Assembly (NCBI RefSeq): GCF_029962835.1
Contig: NC_080588.1
Coordinates: 67,314,501-67,378,500 of the forward strand
Length of the DNA stretch: 64,000 nt
Source of the DNA: Magnolia sinica
Taxonomy: Eukaryota > Streptophyta > Magnoliopsida > Magnoliales > Magnoliaceae
Direction of reading: 5' to 3'
Below are positions 12,301-22,212 of the stretch, piece after piece. The notes below the pieces were generated by a model. The model searched no databases. It worked only from the letters and a program-made list of their open reading frames with translations, and was not told the DNA's origin. The position numbers and the translations under genes are program-made. Position 1 is the first letter of the stretch. Every line of letters starts with the position of its first letter.

Positions 12301-15300
12301 AAAATTGTTGAAGGTACTAAACCAAAGAACTTGTTTTGACCAAATTACCCCTGTTGGGTGGAAATGTAGATCTGTGGAGTGGAAGTAACATTCACCTTTA
12401 TTTACCGGAAAATACTATGGATCACATTCACCAAGAATAGGACTCGGTCACATGTAGGGAAACAGTATACTTAAACATTAAATCCAGGGTCTGAGTCTTT
12501 ATGCAATGCTTTAGTGAAATAAAGTACTTTGCTTACATGATGCAAGTAGATTGGTGCTCCTTTATTTATTATATCTTTCAGCAGTTGAATCGCCGTTCTC
12601 ACCACGACTTTCATGTGCCCTCTTGCAGACATTCTTGGTGTGGCAGCTTATCTTTTCTTGCTTCATTTTAGGAAGACAATACTCACTCCATGAAGTACTT
12701 GGCTGCTTGCTTGTAGCTGCTGGTGTGGTTGTTGCAGTGGCAAGGTATCCTATTTGGAACTCTTTTCCAGTGAGTCTGCCTTGATGTTGATTGATGTTTT
12801 GAGGTTTCTTACAAATTTTTGGCATTCAGTCAGTCATAATATGGAAATTCCAACTGAATACGGGTACATGATGGATAAGAAAATAATGCAGAAGCAATAT
12901 AATTTGCCCATTCATCAATGACACGAGAAATTATCGATAGCATTTCATCAAGGTGTGAGCCAGCTGCAAATGTTGTCCAAGTTTTGTGGAAGTTAAATTA
13001 TTTTGTGAAACCTACCCATACAAGGCTTTGATGGAACCTTTGAGATATGAAACTCTTCTACTTGTCTTTTGTGTCGTGAGAAATTCATCCAATTTCATAG
13101 ACAATCTTTTTACATGCATCTCACCAGTTGAAACTGTCTGCGATTGCTTGGGTATAATTAAAAATTCCACAGTTGAGTGAATGTAATTTAAACAGGTTAG
13201 TATTTGCACGAGTTTTATCTAATAATGCATCAATTGTGTGTGTCAATAAATGGTTGCTTCTTATGCTCATTTTTATAGATTCAGTTATTTTAGGTGTAGG
13301 ATGGTAGTATAACCTTTATAGCTTTGTATGTGTAGCATGGTGGTAGAATTCCGCTTAATTATGCATGCCAGTGATGCCACAATCCTGGTTCAAATGCCAC
13401 AACATACAATTGCAGTAACTTTTGACTGTGAAAGCCAATTAAATCTCTCTCATGTGCACTCAAAATAAGAGATCTCCTCAGCGGCACACACCACATGGCA
13501 CATTTGTGCAAGATCCAAGCCATCCATCTGTGAATCCACCATATGTGTAGATGTCATGGGCCAAGAATCAGGTCAATCCACTCATCAGATGGGTCAAAAT
13601 GTGGGAAACCAATGGACCGTAAAAAGACACCCAAGATTTTATCAAACACTGCACCCCACCAGATGTGTGGACCAGAAAAAAATATGAGCCAGGTAATCCA
13701 AATGGTGGGATTACATGCATACAACCAGCTTGGCACATTGGCAGTTTGCAGAGGTGCCAGGATCTACATGTGTGGAATTAAGCTTACCTACCTACATGTG
13801 TGGATTTGGTATGTGTGATGAGGTGTGGATTTGGTAAATTCCTAAATGTTTTGTGTACACTTTAATTGCAGTGGATCAAATGAGACTCAATTACTGTCCC
13901 AAGTGGAATTTCTATGGCCAGCTCTAATGATAGCGTCATCTGCATTTCAAGCTGCTGCTTCAATTATCAAGGTTACGGCCAACTGTAGTTTTATTTATGC
14001 TGGTATTTCTTGTATTGGGGAAACCAATCCATCAACCTTAAACTGCATGATATGTACATAACAGGAATTTGTTTTCATTGATGCTGAAAAGCGCCTTGAG
14101 GTATGATTTTTTTTTTCTTCTTTCCCAGTATGCAATTCTTGAAAATTCTAGTGCTTTTTTGAATTCATTTTCACAGATGCACTGGTATCTGATATGGATT
14201 CCTTATCAGGATTTTCAGTAATCATTGTCTTACATATATATGCAGGGGAAGCCTGTGGACATATTTGTGGTCAATTCTTTTGGGTCTGGGTTCCAGGTGG
14301 GTGACTTCTGTTTTGCAGAGCCTTTCCTCCCCCACCCCCCCCAATTCCCCCAATTCTTTATTTGCTTTGGAGACGTGGTTTTAAGACTCATCCGAGCGAC
14401 TTAGACGAGTCAACTCAGGCTGAGTGGGACCCGATGCAGTTCGACACTCCCCCACCGAGTCACCCCCGACTACTGCAAGTCGGGCCGATTCAGCACCGAC
14501 TCAGGTGAGTCGAGACTCGACTCAGGGCTGATTGAGTTGATCCAAGTTGCCAAGTCTTTTAACCATGTTTGGAGAAGTCACAGTGAATATCTTTGAAATG
14601 CATGCCTTTGGACACCCCTTTAGTACTGTAAATTTGGAGTTCTGCCAAACTCACATGCACCTCCTCATTAGTGCCAGCATAGCATGTGCGTGGGATGTCC
14701 ATTCATACATCAGGCGGGTCCTGTCATCTTGATACCCTGGTCCAAAAATCGGGTCAGTCCACCCATCAGGCAGGCTGCTCGCACATGTTGAATTTGAACC
14801 ATTGTCAATTTCTTTTAAACTGTCCATGTGTGAACATCTGATGACCTGCCTGATTTATGGTCCAGGTTGTCTTTGTGGAAGGGCCCACTTGATGCATCTC
14901 TGGCGTCCCATCTACGTGCCTGATCAGCGCATGTGGCTTTGTGTGGGTTCAACAGAGCTCATAAATTTGACACAATAATCAGTTATCAGTTTTCTTTGGA
15001 TACTTTGCTCTGAAAATGGATTTGAAGTGTTATCCTAAATCGAAGTTAATCGTTTCACTGTGATTGAAACCCAATTGCTTTCTTTGCCACATGTAGGCTC
15101 TTTTTGTGTTACTTCTTCTTCCTTTCCTATCAAGCATGAGAGGAATTCCATTTAGTGAGCTCCCTTTGTACCTAAGAAGTGGTGCTGGTTGCTTTATGAA
15201 TATTGGTGCTGATATAACAGGCAAGTTTTCTTCTTTTGGAATGATATTCATTATTTGAATAATTCTTTAGTTCTTCCTTGTCATTCCTTATTTCATGATG

Positions 15301-17833
15301 GGAGCTGATCCATTGCCTGCGGCCGCAGGGAGGTACCATGCATTCTTCATATCATTACCACGTGTATAGTATATTTGGGTGCCATATTAATTGCTCATTC
15401 TGCAAGTCCAATGGCGGGCCATAGATCTGGCTGCAATGATCCTAACTATTACCTAGGGGGTGTTTAATTTTTCAATTCCTCGGTAAATACCAATAAATAG
15501 CTGTAAACAGCTCATAATTTTTATTTACGTCTGTTTCCACCTTGGAACTTGGTCTAGAAAAGGTTGATTCTAATCTGTGGGGTCCGCTGTGATGTATGTG
15601 ACATATCCACGCCGTCCATCCATTTTACCTGAACATTTTAGGGAATGAGCCCAAAAATGAGGCAGGTCCAAAGCTCAAGTGTCCTATACCATAGGAAATC
15701 GTGGTTGTTAAAGGTTTTTAACGATAGGTGTTCAACCCACTATTTCGTGTGGCGTGGTCCACTTGAGCTTTAGATCTACCTAAATTTTGGATTCATGCCC
15801 TAAAATCATCCCGCGAAATGGATGGATGGTGTGGATAAGCCACATATATCACAGTGGACCCCACATGAAATTCACATTCGCCTCGGTTTTAGTGTCAAAA
15901 AAGCAAATGGTCATTGTCATCATAGGAAAAGGTGCAAGAATTACATTGGTAATTAATCATTACCCATTTTACATGTATTTATATGGGGAAATTGAAAAAC
16001 AAACACCCCCTTGAGTGACTTTAAATGAGCACTTTTTTTTTCTTTCAAACACACACACCCATGCACTCACACCACAGTGGGATTTCACCATGATAGGTAC
16101 TCGAACCCATGACCTCATGTTGAAACTCTTGTGAGTCTACCATTGAGGCATGAGTAAGGAGCCACTTTAAATGGGCACTTAAGAACAAAACATACAGTTG
16201 CATTAGATTAGGAAAAGAATTCCATTGATTAGACAGGATTGCTCCATCATGTCAGTCTTTGGTTAGGGGCCAGGCAATTACATGACCCACGGAGGGAAGG
16301 AGGGAGGTAGGGTGAAAAGTCGATATTCAATTTCAACATTGAGATTTCAGGTTTGAGCCAGTTTACCTATTAAAAAAAGCTCGATATTCTATTTCCTATT
16401 TTAGATGGAGGTCCTTCAGATAATAGACAGTACAGGGAGGGAGGGAAGGAGGGAGCAAACTCGATATTCTATTTCAACACTGAGGTTTTGGGTTTGAGTC
16501 AAATTGAATTTACCTATAAAAAAAACTCGATATTCTATCTCCAATTTTAGACAGAGGTCCTTAGATAATAGCGAGTATGAAGTGCTAACAACAATGTCTA
16601 AATTATATCAAGCATTTAATATCAGATGATCCTATACATTGATTAGAGATGTTTTCCCCATCAAGCATCAAACTGCCTACTTTTTTACCCTCAAGGGTCC
16701 AACAAGTGGTTTGGTCACCTGACAAGTGTAATTTTTGGGGGGCACGCCCAATTTATTTTCGGACTGCACAGATGAAAGATCTGAATCTTACAATGAGCAT
16801 GGGTACAGAATGCTTGAACCTTAAATGATATTGATTTCACTGGTTCCTCTCTCCAGATAATATTTCGCCACATTCTATTAATTTCTACTCCCCTTTCAAG
16901 TGAAGCATATACCGTTCATTTGTTCTAGGGTGAATTCTTTTGGATTGAAGTTTTGAACCACTCATCAGGTTGCGAAGGCGCTCCTCTTCTTCCCCTGCTT
17001 TACATAACCATCAACCTGGCTTTCAACATCTCAGTGCTTTATCTGGTAAAGATTTCATCTGCGGTGGTTTCGTCGCTTGCAGCAACATTATCAGGTATTA
17101 CCATAATCAGGGGCATCAGCATGTGCGTGCCATAGTTCTAAAACTCGCTGGCTCAACTCAAAAACTCAGCCAAGTGAACTTGACTCAGCGAGATTTCCAG
17201 CCAAGTCACCTGGAAACTCGAATCTGACTGTGACTCGGCCGAGTCACGGCAAGACTCATTGAGTTGACTCGCCGACTCAGTTGAATTGATGCAACTCACT
17301 CTGACTCGAGCTGAGTCGCCTTGTCAGGCCTCCTTGTTATTAAAGGTAAACAATATTATGGGGAAGATTTCAACCAGTGACCTCTGTTGGAGGTACAAAG
17401 CACCAAACTGACAAGCTATGGAACAACCTGTTGCTTTCTTTCTTATTTTATAATATGAAATATAACTAGTTAGATGTTTACTACCATTCCCACTATTTTT
17501 TGTTTGTACTTATTACCTATTGAGTTGAGTCAGGTCAAGTCTTTGAGTCGACCCAACCTGAATGAGCATTGAGTCGAGTTTTTGGGTTTTTAAACCAAGG
17601 TGCATGCATGCATTTGGAATTTAACATGCATATGCAGTCAGGGACTTGATCATTTATTACTTTCTTTGTTTGCAGTGCCGATTGCTATTTATGTCCTTAC
17701 GCTGCCATTGCCTTATATGCCCCAAGGCGAAAGCTTGAGCCCATATTTCATCTTCGGTAGTGCGATTCTGGTGTTGGGTCTGGTACTGTACAATCTACCT
17801 CGTCCTGCTGATGAAGGCTCCAAAACCATCTGA
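6347..17833 (+). CDS. CLT: Plastid CRT-like (CLT) thiol transporter
   Basis: Ten exons join in phase: 6347-6762, 10690-10835, 11651-11688, 12629-12744, 13872-13971, 14065-14100, 14246-14296, 15097-15220, 16969-17094 and 17676-17833. They give 436 aa, the usual CLT length. The first ~85 residues are rich in Ser, Pro and basic residues with few acids, like a chloroplast transit peptide. Hydrophobic segments follow, starting with IAIASAITIVLAVVNRVLY near residues 100-118. CLT-typical strings are TKEMLDLPKSSFMSIGILEA, QTFLVWQLIFSCFILGR, GCEGAPLLPLL and LVKISSAVVSS. The family is related to the Plasmodium chloroquine resistance transporter. In Arabidopsis it moves glutathione and gamma-glutamylcysteine across the plastid envelope; that role is taken from the family. 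I chose ATG 6347 because it is the first in-frame ATG before the transit-like stretch. The intron after exon 8 has a GC donor, and the intron after exon 4 looks U12-like. No frame break was seen. Confidence 0.92.
7228..8850 (-). mobile_element. RTE-clade LINE, 5'-truncated, in CLT intron 1
   Basis: Minus-strand translation near 8537-8737 reads WLTKLSNKIVRLKKTPNEWR then KSIVVPIYNDKGDIQSYTNY, the hallmark of RTE-type reverse transcriptase. The 3' end lies at low coordinates and finishes in an ATCATCATCATC tail, typical of RTE elements, which end in short tandem repeats rather than poly(A). The 3'-terminal sequence CTAAGCCTTATTTCAACTAA recurs as CTGAGCCTTATTTCAACTAA near 7373. So a short 3' piece (7228-7362) sits beside a longer copy (7363-8850). 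The reading frame is interrupted many times and both copies are dead. Confidence 0.8.
8851..9310. repeat. Unnamed dispersed repeat with GTGGGCC-style phrases
   Basis: AAAAATCAGACCATTCCACT, GAAAAATGGACGGTTAG and CAGCCCACACTTGAGGAATG resemble wording of the foldback families elsewhere in the window. Borders and inverted ends were not resolved. No coding evidence. Confidence 0.3.
9370..9603 (+). mobile_element. L1-type LINE fragment (ORF2 C-terminal region)
   Basis: The frame encodes EALWYLSMLVCLWSVWREHN followed by NRTF. This matches the region after the zinc-binding reverse-transcriptase domain of plant L1 elements (pattern: W.IWKERNNRIF). It is a short 5'-truncated fragment inside CLT intron 1. 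Confidence 0.6.
9606..9703 (+). mobile_element. tRNA-derived SINE
   Basis: An A-box-like ATGAGCTGGTAGAGAC is followed about 35 bases later by the B-box GGTTCAATCCCCGG, then TTTACCTTTC and a run of 12 A. Promoter boxes in the right order plus an A tail mark a Pol III SINE. No cloverleaf that would support a live tRNA gene can be drawn. Confidence 0.6.
10276..10303. repeat. (AC)n microsatellite
   Basis: Uninterrupted AC dinucleotides, about 14 units, in CLT intron 1. Confidence 0.95.
10565..10670 (+). repeat. 33-bp tandem repeat at the end of CLT intron 1
   Basis: Three full units and a partial one begin at 10565, 10598, 10631 and 10664, spaced exactly 33 bases apart. Each starts GCTAGTTGGTGTT or GCAAGTTGCTGTT and contains ATTTAGCAAT. 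The array stops about 19 bases before the exon 2 acceptor AG (10688-10689), so it occupies the likely branch-point region. Confidence 0.85.
11885..11965 (+). mobile_element. SINE fragment
   Basis: CCTGTAGCTCAATGCTAGAA resembles an A-box region. It is followed by GTTTCAACAGTGAGGTCTCA and GGTTTAAGCTT, a degraded B-box. The same phrase order (TTTCAACA, TGAGGT, GGTTTGAG) recurs near 16321 and 16460, and inverted at 16030-16165. It lies in CLT intron 3. Confidence 0.45.
13430..13830. repeat. Dispersed GTGGACC/CCATCCATCTG repeat in CLT intron 4
   Basis: CAAGATCCAAGCCATCCATC, GGTCAATCCACTCATCAGAT and ATGTGTGGACCAGAAAA are the same kind of phrases as the other foldback repeats. CATATGTGTAGAT and ATCTACATGTGTGG face each other imperfectly. 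Borders are uncertain and nothing coding was seen. Confidence 0.35.
14370..14560. repeat. GAGTC-rich foldback element
   Basis: GTGGTTTTAAGACTCATCCG at the left and AAGTCTTTTAACCATG at the right are inverted ends. The interior is packed with GACTCG, GAGTC and CGACTCAG. A related copy lies at 17125-17600. Non-coding, in CLT intron 7. Confidence 0.6.
14590..14950. repeat. Unnamed dispersed repeat
   Basis: GGTCCAAAAATCGGGTCAGT and the opposed CTGATTTATGGTCCAGGTT share an inverted GGTCCA core and a CATCAGGCAG/CTGCCTGAT pair. This is consistent with a diverged foldback element in CLT intron 7. Borders are approximate. Confidence 0.35.
15456..16010. mobile_element. MITE with GGGGGTGTTT ends carrying a family A core
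   Basis: The left end is GGGGGTGTTTAATTTTTCAA and the right end is TTGAAAAACAAACACCCCC, its near-perfect inverse. Nested inside (about 15575-15870) is a full family A structure: GTCCGCTGTGATGTATGTGA, CGTCCATCCATTTTACC, then the mirrored GGATGGATGGTGTGG and CACAGTGGACCCCAC. The ends resemble hAT-type MITE termini, but the flanks (TTACCTA and TTGAGTG) show no target duplication. It sits in CLT intron 8. Confidence 0.65.
16030..16165 (-). mobile_element. tRNA-derived SINE, reversed
   Basis: Read on the minus strand: CTCATGCCTCAATGGTAGAC (A-box region), then about 35 bases on GGTTCGAGTACC, an excellent B-box. It continues with a GTGTGTGTG stretch and A-rich/T-rich tail. It lies in CLT intron 8. 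A SINE of the same build is at 52505-52640. Confidence 0.7.
16300..16580 (+). repeat. Tandem duplication of a ~135-bp SINE-like segment
   Basis: Two adjacent segments share, in order, GGAGGGAGG, CTCGATATTC or GTCGATATTC, TTTCAACAYTGAG, GGTTTGAG, TTTACCTAT, CTCGATATTCTAT, TTTTAGAYRGAGGTCCTT and AGATAATAG. The first spans about 16300-16435 and the second 16436-16580. The GGTTTGAG part resembles the B-box region of the local SINEs. Confidence 0.65.
17125..17600. repeat. GAGTC-rich foldback element, second copy
   Basis: Left part TAGTTCTAAAACTCGCTGGC and right part GTCGAGTTTTTGGGTTTTTA enclose many GACTCG/GAGTC motifs, as in the copy at 14370-14560. About 180 bp in the middle (17340-17515) lack the motif and may be a separate insertion. 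It lies in CLT intron 9. Confidence 0.5.
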
Positions 17834-18330
17834 TGTTGTACAATTAACCCATTCAATTAAAACCCCCCAACCCCCCCCCCCCCCCCCCCCCACCCTTTTT
17901 AGTTTTATTTTTATTGAAGGGCTAATGGATGGAAGTCACAGGTAGGTTGGCCACAACCACATTTTTTCATGGGAGAAAGAATGTGTCTGTGTGGATCAAT
18001 TTCTTAGATGAGTTTCTATGATGTAAAATGGCCGGATGATGCCTTATCATAGTTAGCGAATTTTTTCATGGAAACACACCACACCAGCTGTGGTTTGGTT
18101 CAAAACGGGGTTTAGGCCTCAAACCCCCTTTCGGTGCTGCTCTCAACGGGCCCTATTTGTTTGTAAGGTGTGCCGTGTTCGTTTGAGCTTTTTGCTCATA
18201 AAAATTGCATGTCTTCTCAAAATTTGTATGATGCATTTGAAAGAGAAAAATGAAATGCCACTGACCTGATATTGACAATTATGGTTGATGTTGAGTCTCG
18301 ATTTGTAATTCCATAGAAATGAGTTCCTTT
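17834..18330 (+). other. CLT 3' flank, no further gene
   Basis: The 3' untranslated region of CLT should lie here. A C-rich run of about 20 C (about 17871-17891) is the only notable structure. No canonical AATAAA was seen close to the stop codon. Confidence 0.4.
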
Positions 18331-18331
18331 A

Positions 18332-18936
18332 GGCCTTGTTAGGGATCAGGGAAATGAGAATATGAATCCGGTAAATTGACAAACTTATCAAATTCAAAGA
18401 TTTGCGTTGGATTTAAACAATCCCAAAGTACAGTATTTGGGAATCAAGCTAAAAATCCCTGTACTTGGGAGCATTTAGTTATATGTCAAAAGCATTTGGA
18501 GCAATGGAATAAATTTCAAAAAACACAGGTTCTGCAAAGTCATGAGACCGTTTATAGGGGCTGACAGCTGCCATTTCCATAAGGTTAAGGAAGTTGGCGA
18601 CATGATATTTATTGCATTTTGGGACCTTTTGGGGAAAGGAAATTGTGAAGCCACAGATTTAAAATTTTCCCTGTTTGTTTTTTTTTTGGGGGGATTTGCC
18701 AAATCTGTGGATTTCAAATATCAACACCTCCATAAATCCATAGATTGGGGGATAAGTCAAAAACCGCAAAAATTTACTGACTCAGTGAATCGTTAAAATA
18801 TTTTAAAAGCAACAAAAAAAAGAAAAGAAAAAGGAAAGGTAATTCCATAATGCATGCTCTAGCATGCAATAAATGCTCGCCAAATTCATGAATTTACCAA
18901 ATTCACTTTCTTATTTTCTGGATCCTAAACAAGGCC
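18332..18936. mobile_element. MITE with GGCCTTGTT ends
   Basis: Left end GGCCTTGTTAGGGATCAGGG and right end (reverse complement) GGCCTTGTTTAGGATCCAGA continue in parallel through GAAAAT, AAGAA, TGAAT and GGTAAATT for about 50 bases. GGCCYTGTTTGG-like ends are common in hAT-type MITEs. No target duplication was certain. Non-coding. Confidence 0.6.
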
Positions 18937-19589
18937 ATAATAAAGTCTCATTTTGCAAATTTGCAAGTCGGAGGAGATTTGAAATCCATGGATTTAACGG
19001 TTCCTTACAACAAATCCCTCACCTCAAAGACAGGCCCTGTTTGGACAATAAATTTTTTACCAATTTAGAATATTTGCATTTTCTTTTTCAGATTAATATA
19101 ATCATTTGGCCTATTTACCTTGGGTTACAATTTCACAGTATTCATTGTTGTGTTGTGTTTGGACTACTTAACTGCTAATTGCAATTTAGCAATGATGATG
19201 CATACTAATTACACATGATCCAAGAAGTGGCATGAGTTCCTGTGGGATGCTTTGGCGTACGTTGCACTACATGGGCCTTTCAACTGGGGGATCCTGCTAA
19301 TGGGTGGGCCATGGAAGAACATTTAGATCGATTGTGCAAAGAGAGCCGCTTGATTAATGGGCCACAGGATGGATATGTTGGTTTTTAAGTGAACAAATGC
19401 GAGCTATGAGATGGATGGATTGTATCTTAAACTAGCATATGTTGGCCATTCCTAATATCGAAACAGAGCACTGAGATTATCTTAAAAAATTGGCACCCTC
19501 GATATGTATTGCCCGCAACAGAAGGTGGGCCCCACATCAATATCTTCTTCTGTAAAAATAATTCCTGTTTTTGACTCTCTATCATTAAT

Positions 19590-19855
19590 AACCGTTAGAA
19601 GCTACCTTGATCATCCATTATATCTAGAGCCAGCTGTTGATTGCTGATTGTTGTGAGGTTAGACCTTTGTTCATGGATTATAAGGACATCCTACGGTTGA
19701 TCATCAAGTCACACTAGATCCAACCGCTGACCATCCATTATCGTGGTATCTAACTATTAACCTTCAATTATCATTAGATCTAAATATTTATCTTTCACCA
19801 TGTTAGATCTAACGGTTGATCATCTGTTGTTATTAGCTTTGACCATGAATCGTCA
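19590..19855 (+). repeat. Degenerate tandem repeat
   Basis: Loosely repeated units of about 40 bases share GATCTAACNGTTGATCATC, CCATTATC and TCACACTAGATCCAACCG. They are strongly diverged. Nothing coding. Confidence 0.4.
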
Positions 19856-19857
19856 TA

Positions 19858-20265
19858 TATCACCATATCACACCATTTTATATCCATACTGTCCATCCAT
19901 CGTGTGAGGTCTTTTTAGAGAATGCACCCAAAAATGAGGTAGATCCAAAGCTCAAGTGGACCACACCACAGAAAGCAGTGGGGGATTGAATGCCTACCAT
20001 TGAAGACTTCTTACCGCCCACGTAAGTTTTGGATTAAGCTAATATTTGTGTTTTCCATTCGTCCATATGACCTTATGAACAGGTTGGATGGCAAAGAAAC
20101 ATCATGATAGGCGTCGGGAAGGTTTCCACGGTGGATGTCATTGTTTCCATCTGTTTCTGTGGTGTGGTTCACTTGAGCTTTGAATATGTCTCATTTTTTA
20201 GTTCATGTTCTAAAATAATATTATAAAATTGATGAACGGCATCGATATAACACATATTGACAGAT
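19858..20265. repeat. Family A foldback element, full copy
   Basis: Left arm: TCCATACTGTCCATCCATCG, then AAAAATGAGGTAGATCCAAA, GCTCAAGTGGACCACACC. Centre: GCCTACCATTGAAGACTTCT and TTATGAACAGGTTGGATGGC. Mirrored right arm: GGTGTGGTTCACTTGAGCTT, GAATATGTCTCATTTTTTAG and GATGAACGGCATCGATAT. It is one of the clearest examples of the mirrored-halves design. Confidence 0.65.
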
Positions 20266-20299
20266 TTATATCAATGAAGTGAAACACTTCATTTTACCC

Positions 20300-20819
20300 C
20301 ATTCACAGGAATCATAGCACAGGATGGCTAATCCAAACATGCCCATCCAAAAAGCCCGCGCCAAGCCTTAGGATTTGAGCTCACGAGCTTCCCATCATTT
20401 TCCTCCGATTGTTTCTCTCACGTTCTGGAAAATTCGCGATGTTCCAACCTTCTATGCGGGTTCTTTAATTTTATAGTGCCAGCAGCTAGCTCCCGCTGCA
20501 CACGTGTCAACCTACCAAGCGCATGTGACATCTGAACGGTGTAAACGGTGTCTCCACCGCAGAACATGGCAAGCCTTTTCAACCGTCCATTTTTTCGGTA
20601 AAAAGGTGATCCACGGGACGAGTGGACCAGCCGGGTTCTTTTGTGCAGTCCTTTCCTGGTGGGGGCCACCTTATCCATCCCCACCAGCCGTACATCTCAC
20701 ATAATAATTACCAGGTTGGCACATGTGCTGCTTATGGAGTCGTTGATCCATATGGATTTCTCAATCCTCACTGTGGGGATGGTACTGATTTCCATGTTGG
20801 CGGGAATAAGGCGAGGCAT
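20300..20819. other. Upstream region of DRP3, no gene
   Basis: Small open frames here have no recognisable domain and overlap on both strands. Phrases such as CAACCGTCCATTTTTTCGG and GTGGGGGCCACCTTATCC suggest more foldback-family debris. CACACGTG (about 20498) would be a G-box-like core if this is promoter DNA. Confidence 0.35.
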
Positions 20820-20827
20820 CGTTACAT

Positions 20828-21340
20828 GGGGTGCGCTCCGGTACGTAAACTACGGTGATCCTGCGAAGAAGTGGGACCCACGTGATTTTTTTCACGAAAT
20901 CCCACCTGTCCATCAGATTTTTCGCCTCATTTTAAATTCAAGGATAAAAAATCAGTACAAGTGGAAACTCATGTGGGCCACAGTGAATGGGAAAAGTTGA
21001 GAAGGGACGGAGACCCTTGATTTAATTGTGGGGGAATGATATTCTGTATAAGGAATCTAGTCCGTTCATACCATTGATCTGCTATCGATGAAGAGTTAAG
21101 ATGAAAATAATTTTATTGAAACTTACGTGGGACCAGATTAGATCAAGGGTTGAAATCCCATCCCACCTTGTGCCCTGATATATGGTCCATCAAAGTTTGG
21201 ATGGATGTGATTTTCAGTGAAAGATGATATCCAGAGGAGAATCATCCGATGAACGGATTAGATGTGTTACATACACCATGTGGACCCCACATCTTCCCGG
21301 TACGACCGTAAACATACCGGTCCCACTGGAGCGCACCCAC
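20828..21340. mobile_element. MITE with target duplication, just upstream of DRP3
   Basis: The left end GGGGTGCGCTCCGG and the right end TGGAGCGCACCCAC are inverted. Each side is flanked by CGTTACAT (20820-20827 and 21341-21348), an exact 8-base target duplication. The flank may extend further with one mismatch. It is 513 bp and non-coding. Short imperfect TIRs with an 8-base duplication fit hAT; a 9-base reading would fit Mutator. It ends about 300 bp before the DRP3 start codon. Confidence 0.75.
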
Positions 21341-21492
21341 CGTTACATCCTGTCCAGTTCAAATGAGGGGCATTTTAGTCATTACAACAAACATCCACAC
21401 GTTAACGGTGCGAACCCGAACCTCACCCGCTACAACCGACACGCATATCGCCGAACCTAATTCCGAACCTGCTCCCCTCAATCAAATTCCAG

Positions 21493-21502
21493 GATATTAT
21501 AC
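21493..21502 (+). promoter_or_regulatory. Candidate TATA box of DRP3
   Basis: GATATTATAC is followed at once by a (CT)n pyrimidine patch (about 21501-21519), as is common in plant core promoters and 5' leaders. It is 135-144 bases before the start codon. Only position and composition support it. Confidence 0.3.
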
Positions 21503-21636
21503 TCTCTCTCTCTCTCTCTGCTCAAAACGCAGTCGTAGAGAAGAAAGAGTGGGAAAGCTCACCATTTCAGTTCTACGAATTTAGGGTTTCTAAAAACCCT
21601 AGTTTTCATCCTTTCCATCCCACACAAATCCAATCC

Positions 21637-22163
21637 ATGGCGGACGATCCGATCTCTCAAACGCCATCTCCTCCTCGGCCTCCTTCCAATCCTCTCGGAC
21701 ATGCCGTCATTCCGATCGTCAACAAGCTCCAAGACATCTTCTCCCAGCTTGGCAGCTCCTCTACGATCGATCTCCCGCAGGTGGCTGTCATCGGGAGCCA
21801 GAGCAGTGGGAAATCCAGCGTTTTAGAAGCTCTGGTGGGTAGGGATTTCCTGCCCAGGGGATCGGACATCTGCACGCGGCGGCCGCTGGTATTGCAGCTC
21901 GTGCACACGCCGCAGAAAGTCGATGGAGGGGAAGACTCTGAGTGGGGGGAGTTCTTGCACTTGCCTGGGAAGAAGTTCTTTGATTTCGCTGCAATTCGGC
22001 GCGAAATTCAGGTCAGGCTTCTGGATTTTTTTCCCTTCCTCATTGAAGTTCGGATTTTGTCATTTTGTAATACTAGCTTGAGTTGGTTTTGATAGTATGG
22101 TTAAATGGAAGTAGAGAACGTGTTGTAGATTTTGCTAGGGGAATGTTATTTTCACCACTACAA

Positions 22164-22212
<49 letters not shown>

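Noticed and set aside
20418-21000. Overlapping small frames upstream of DRP3
   Set aside because: They lie on both strands, have no domain, and partly fall within a MITE with clear target duplications.
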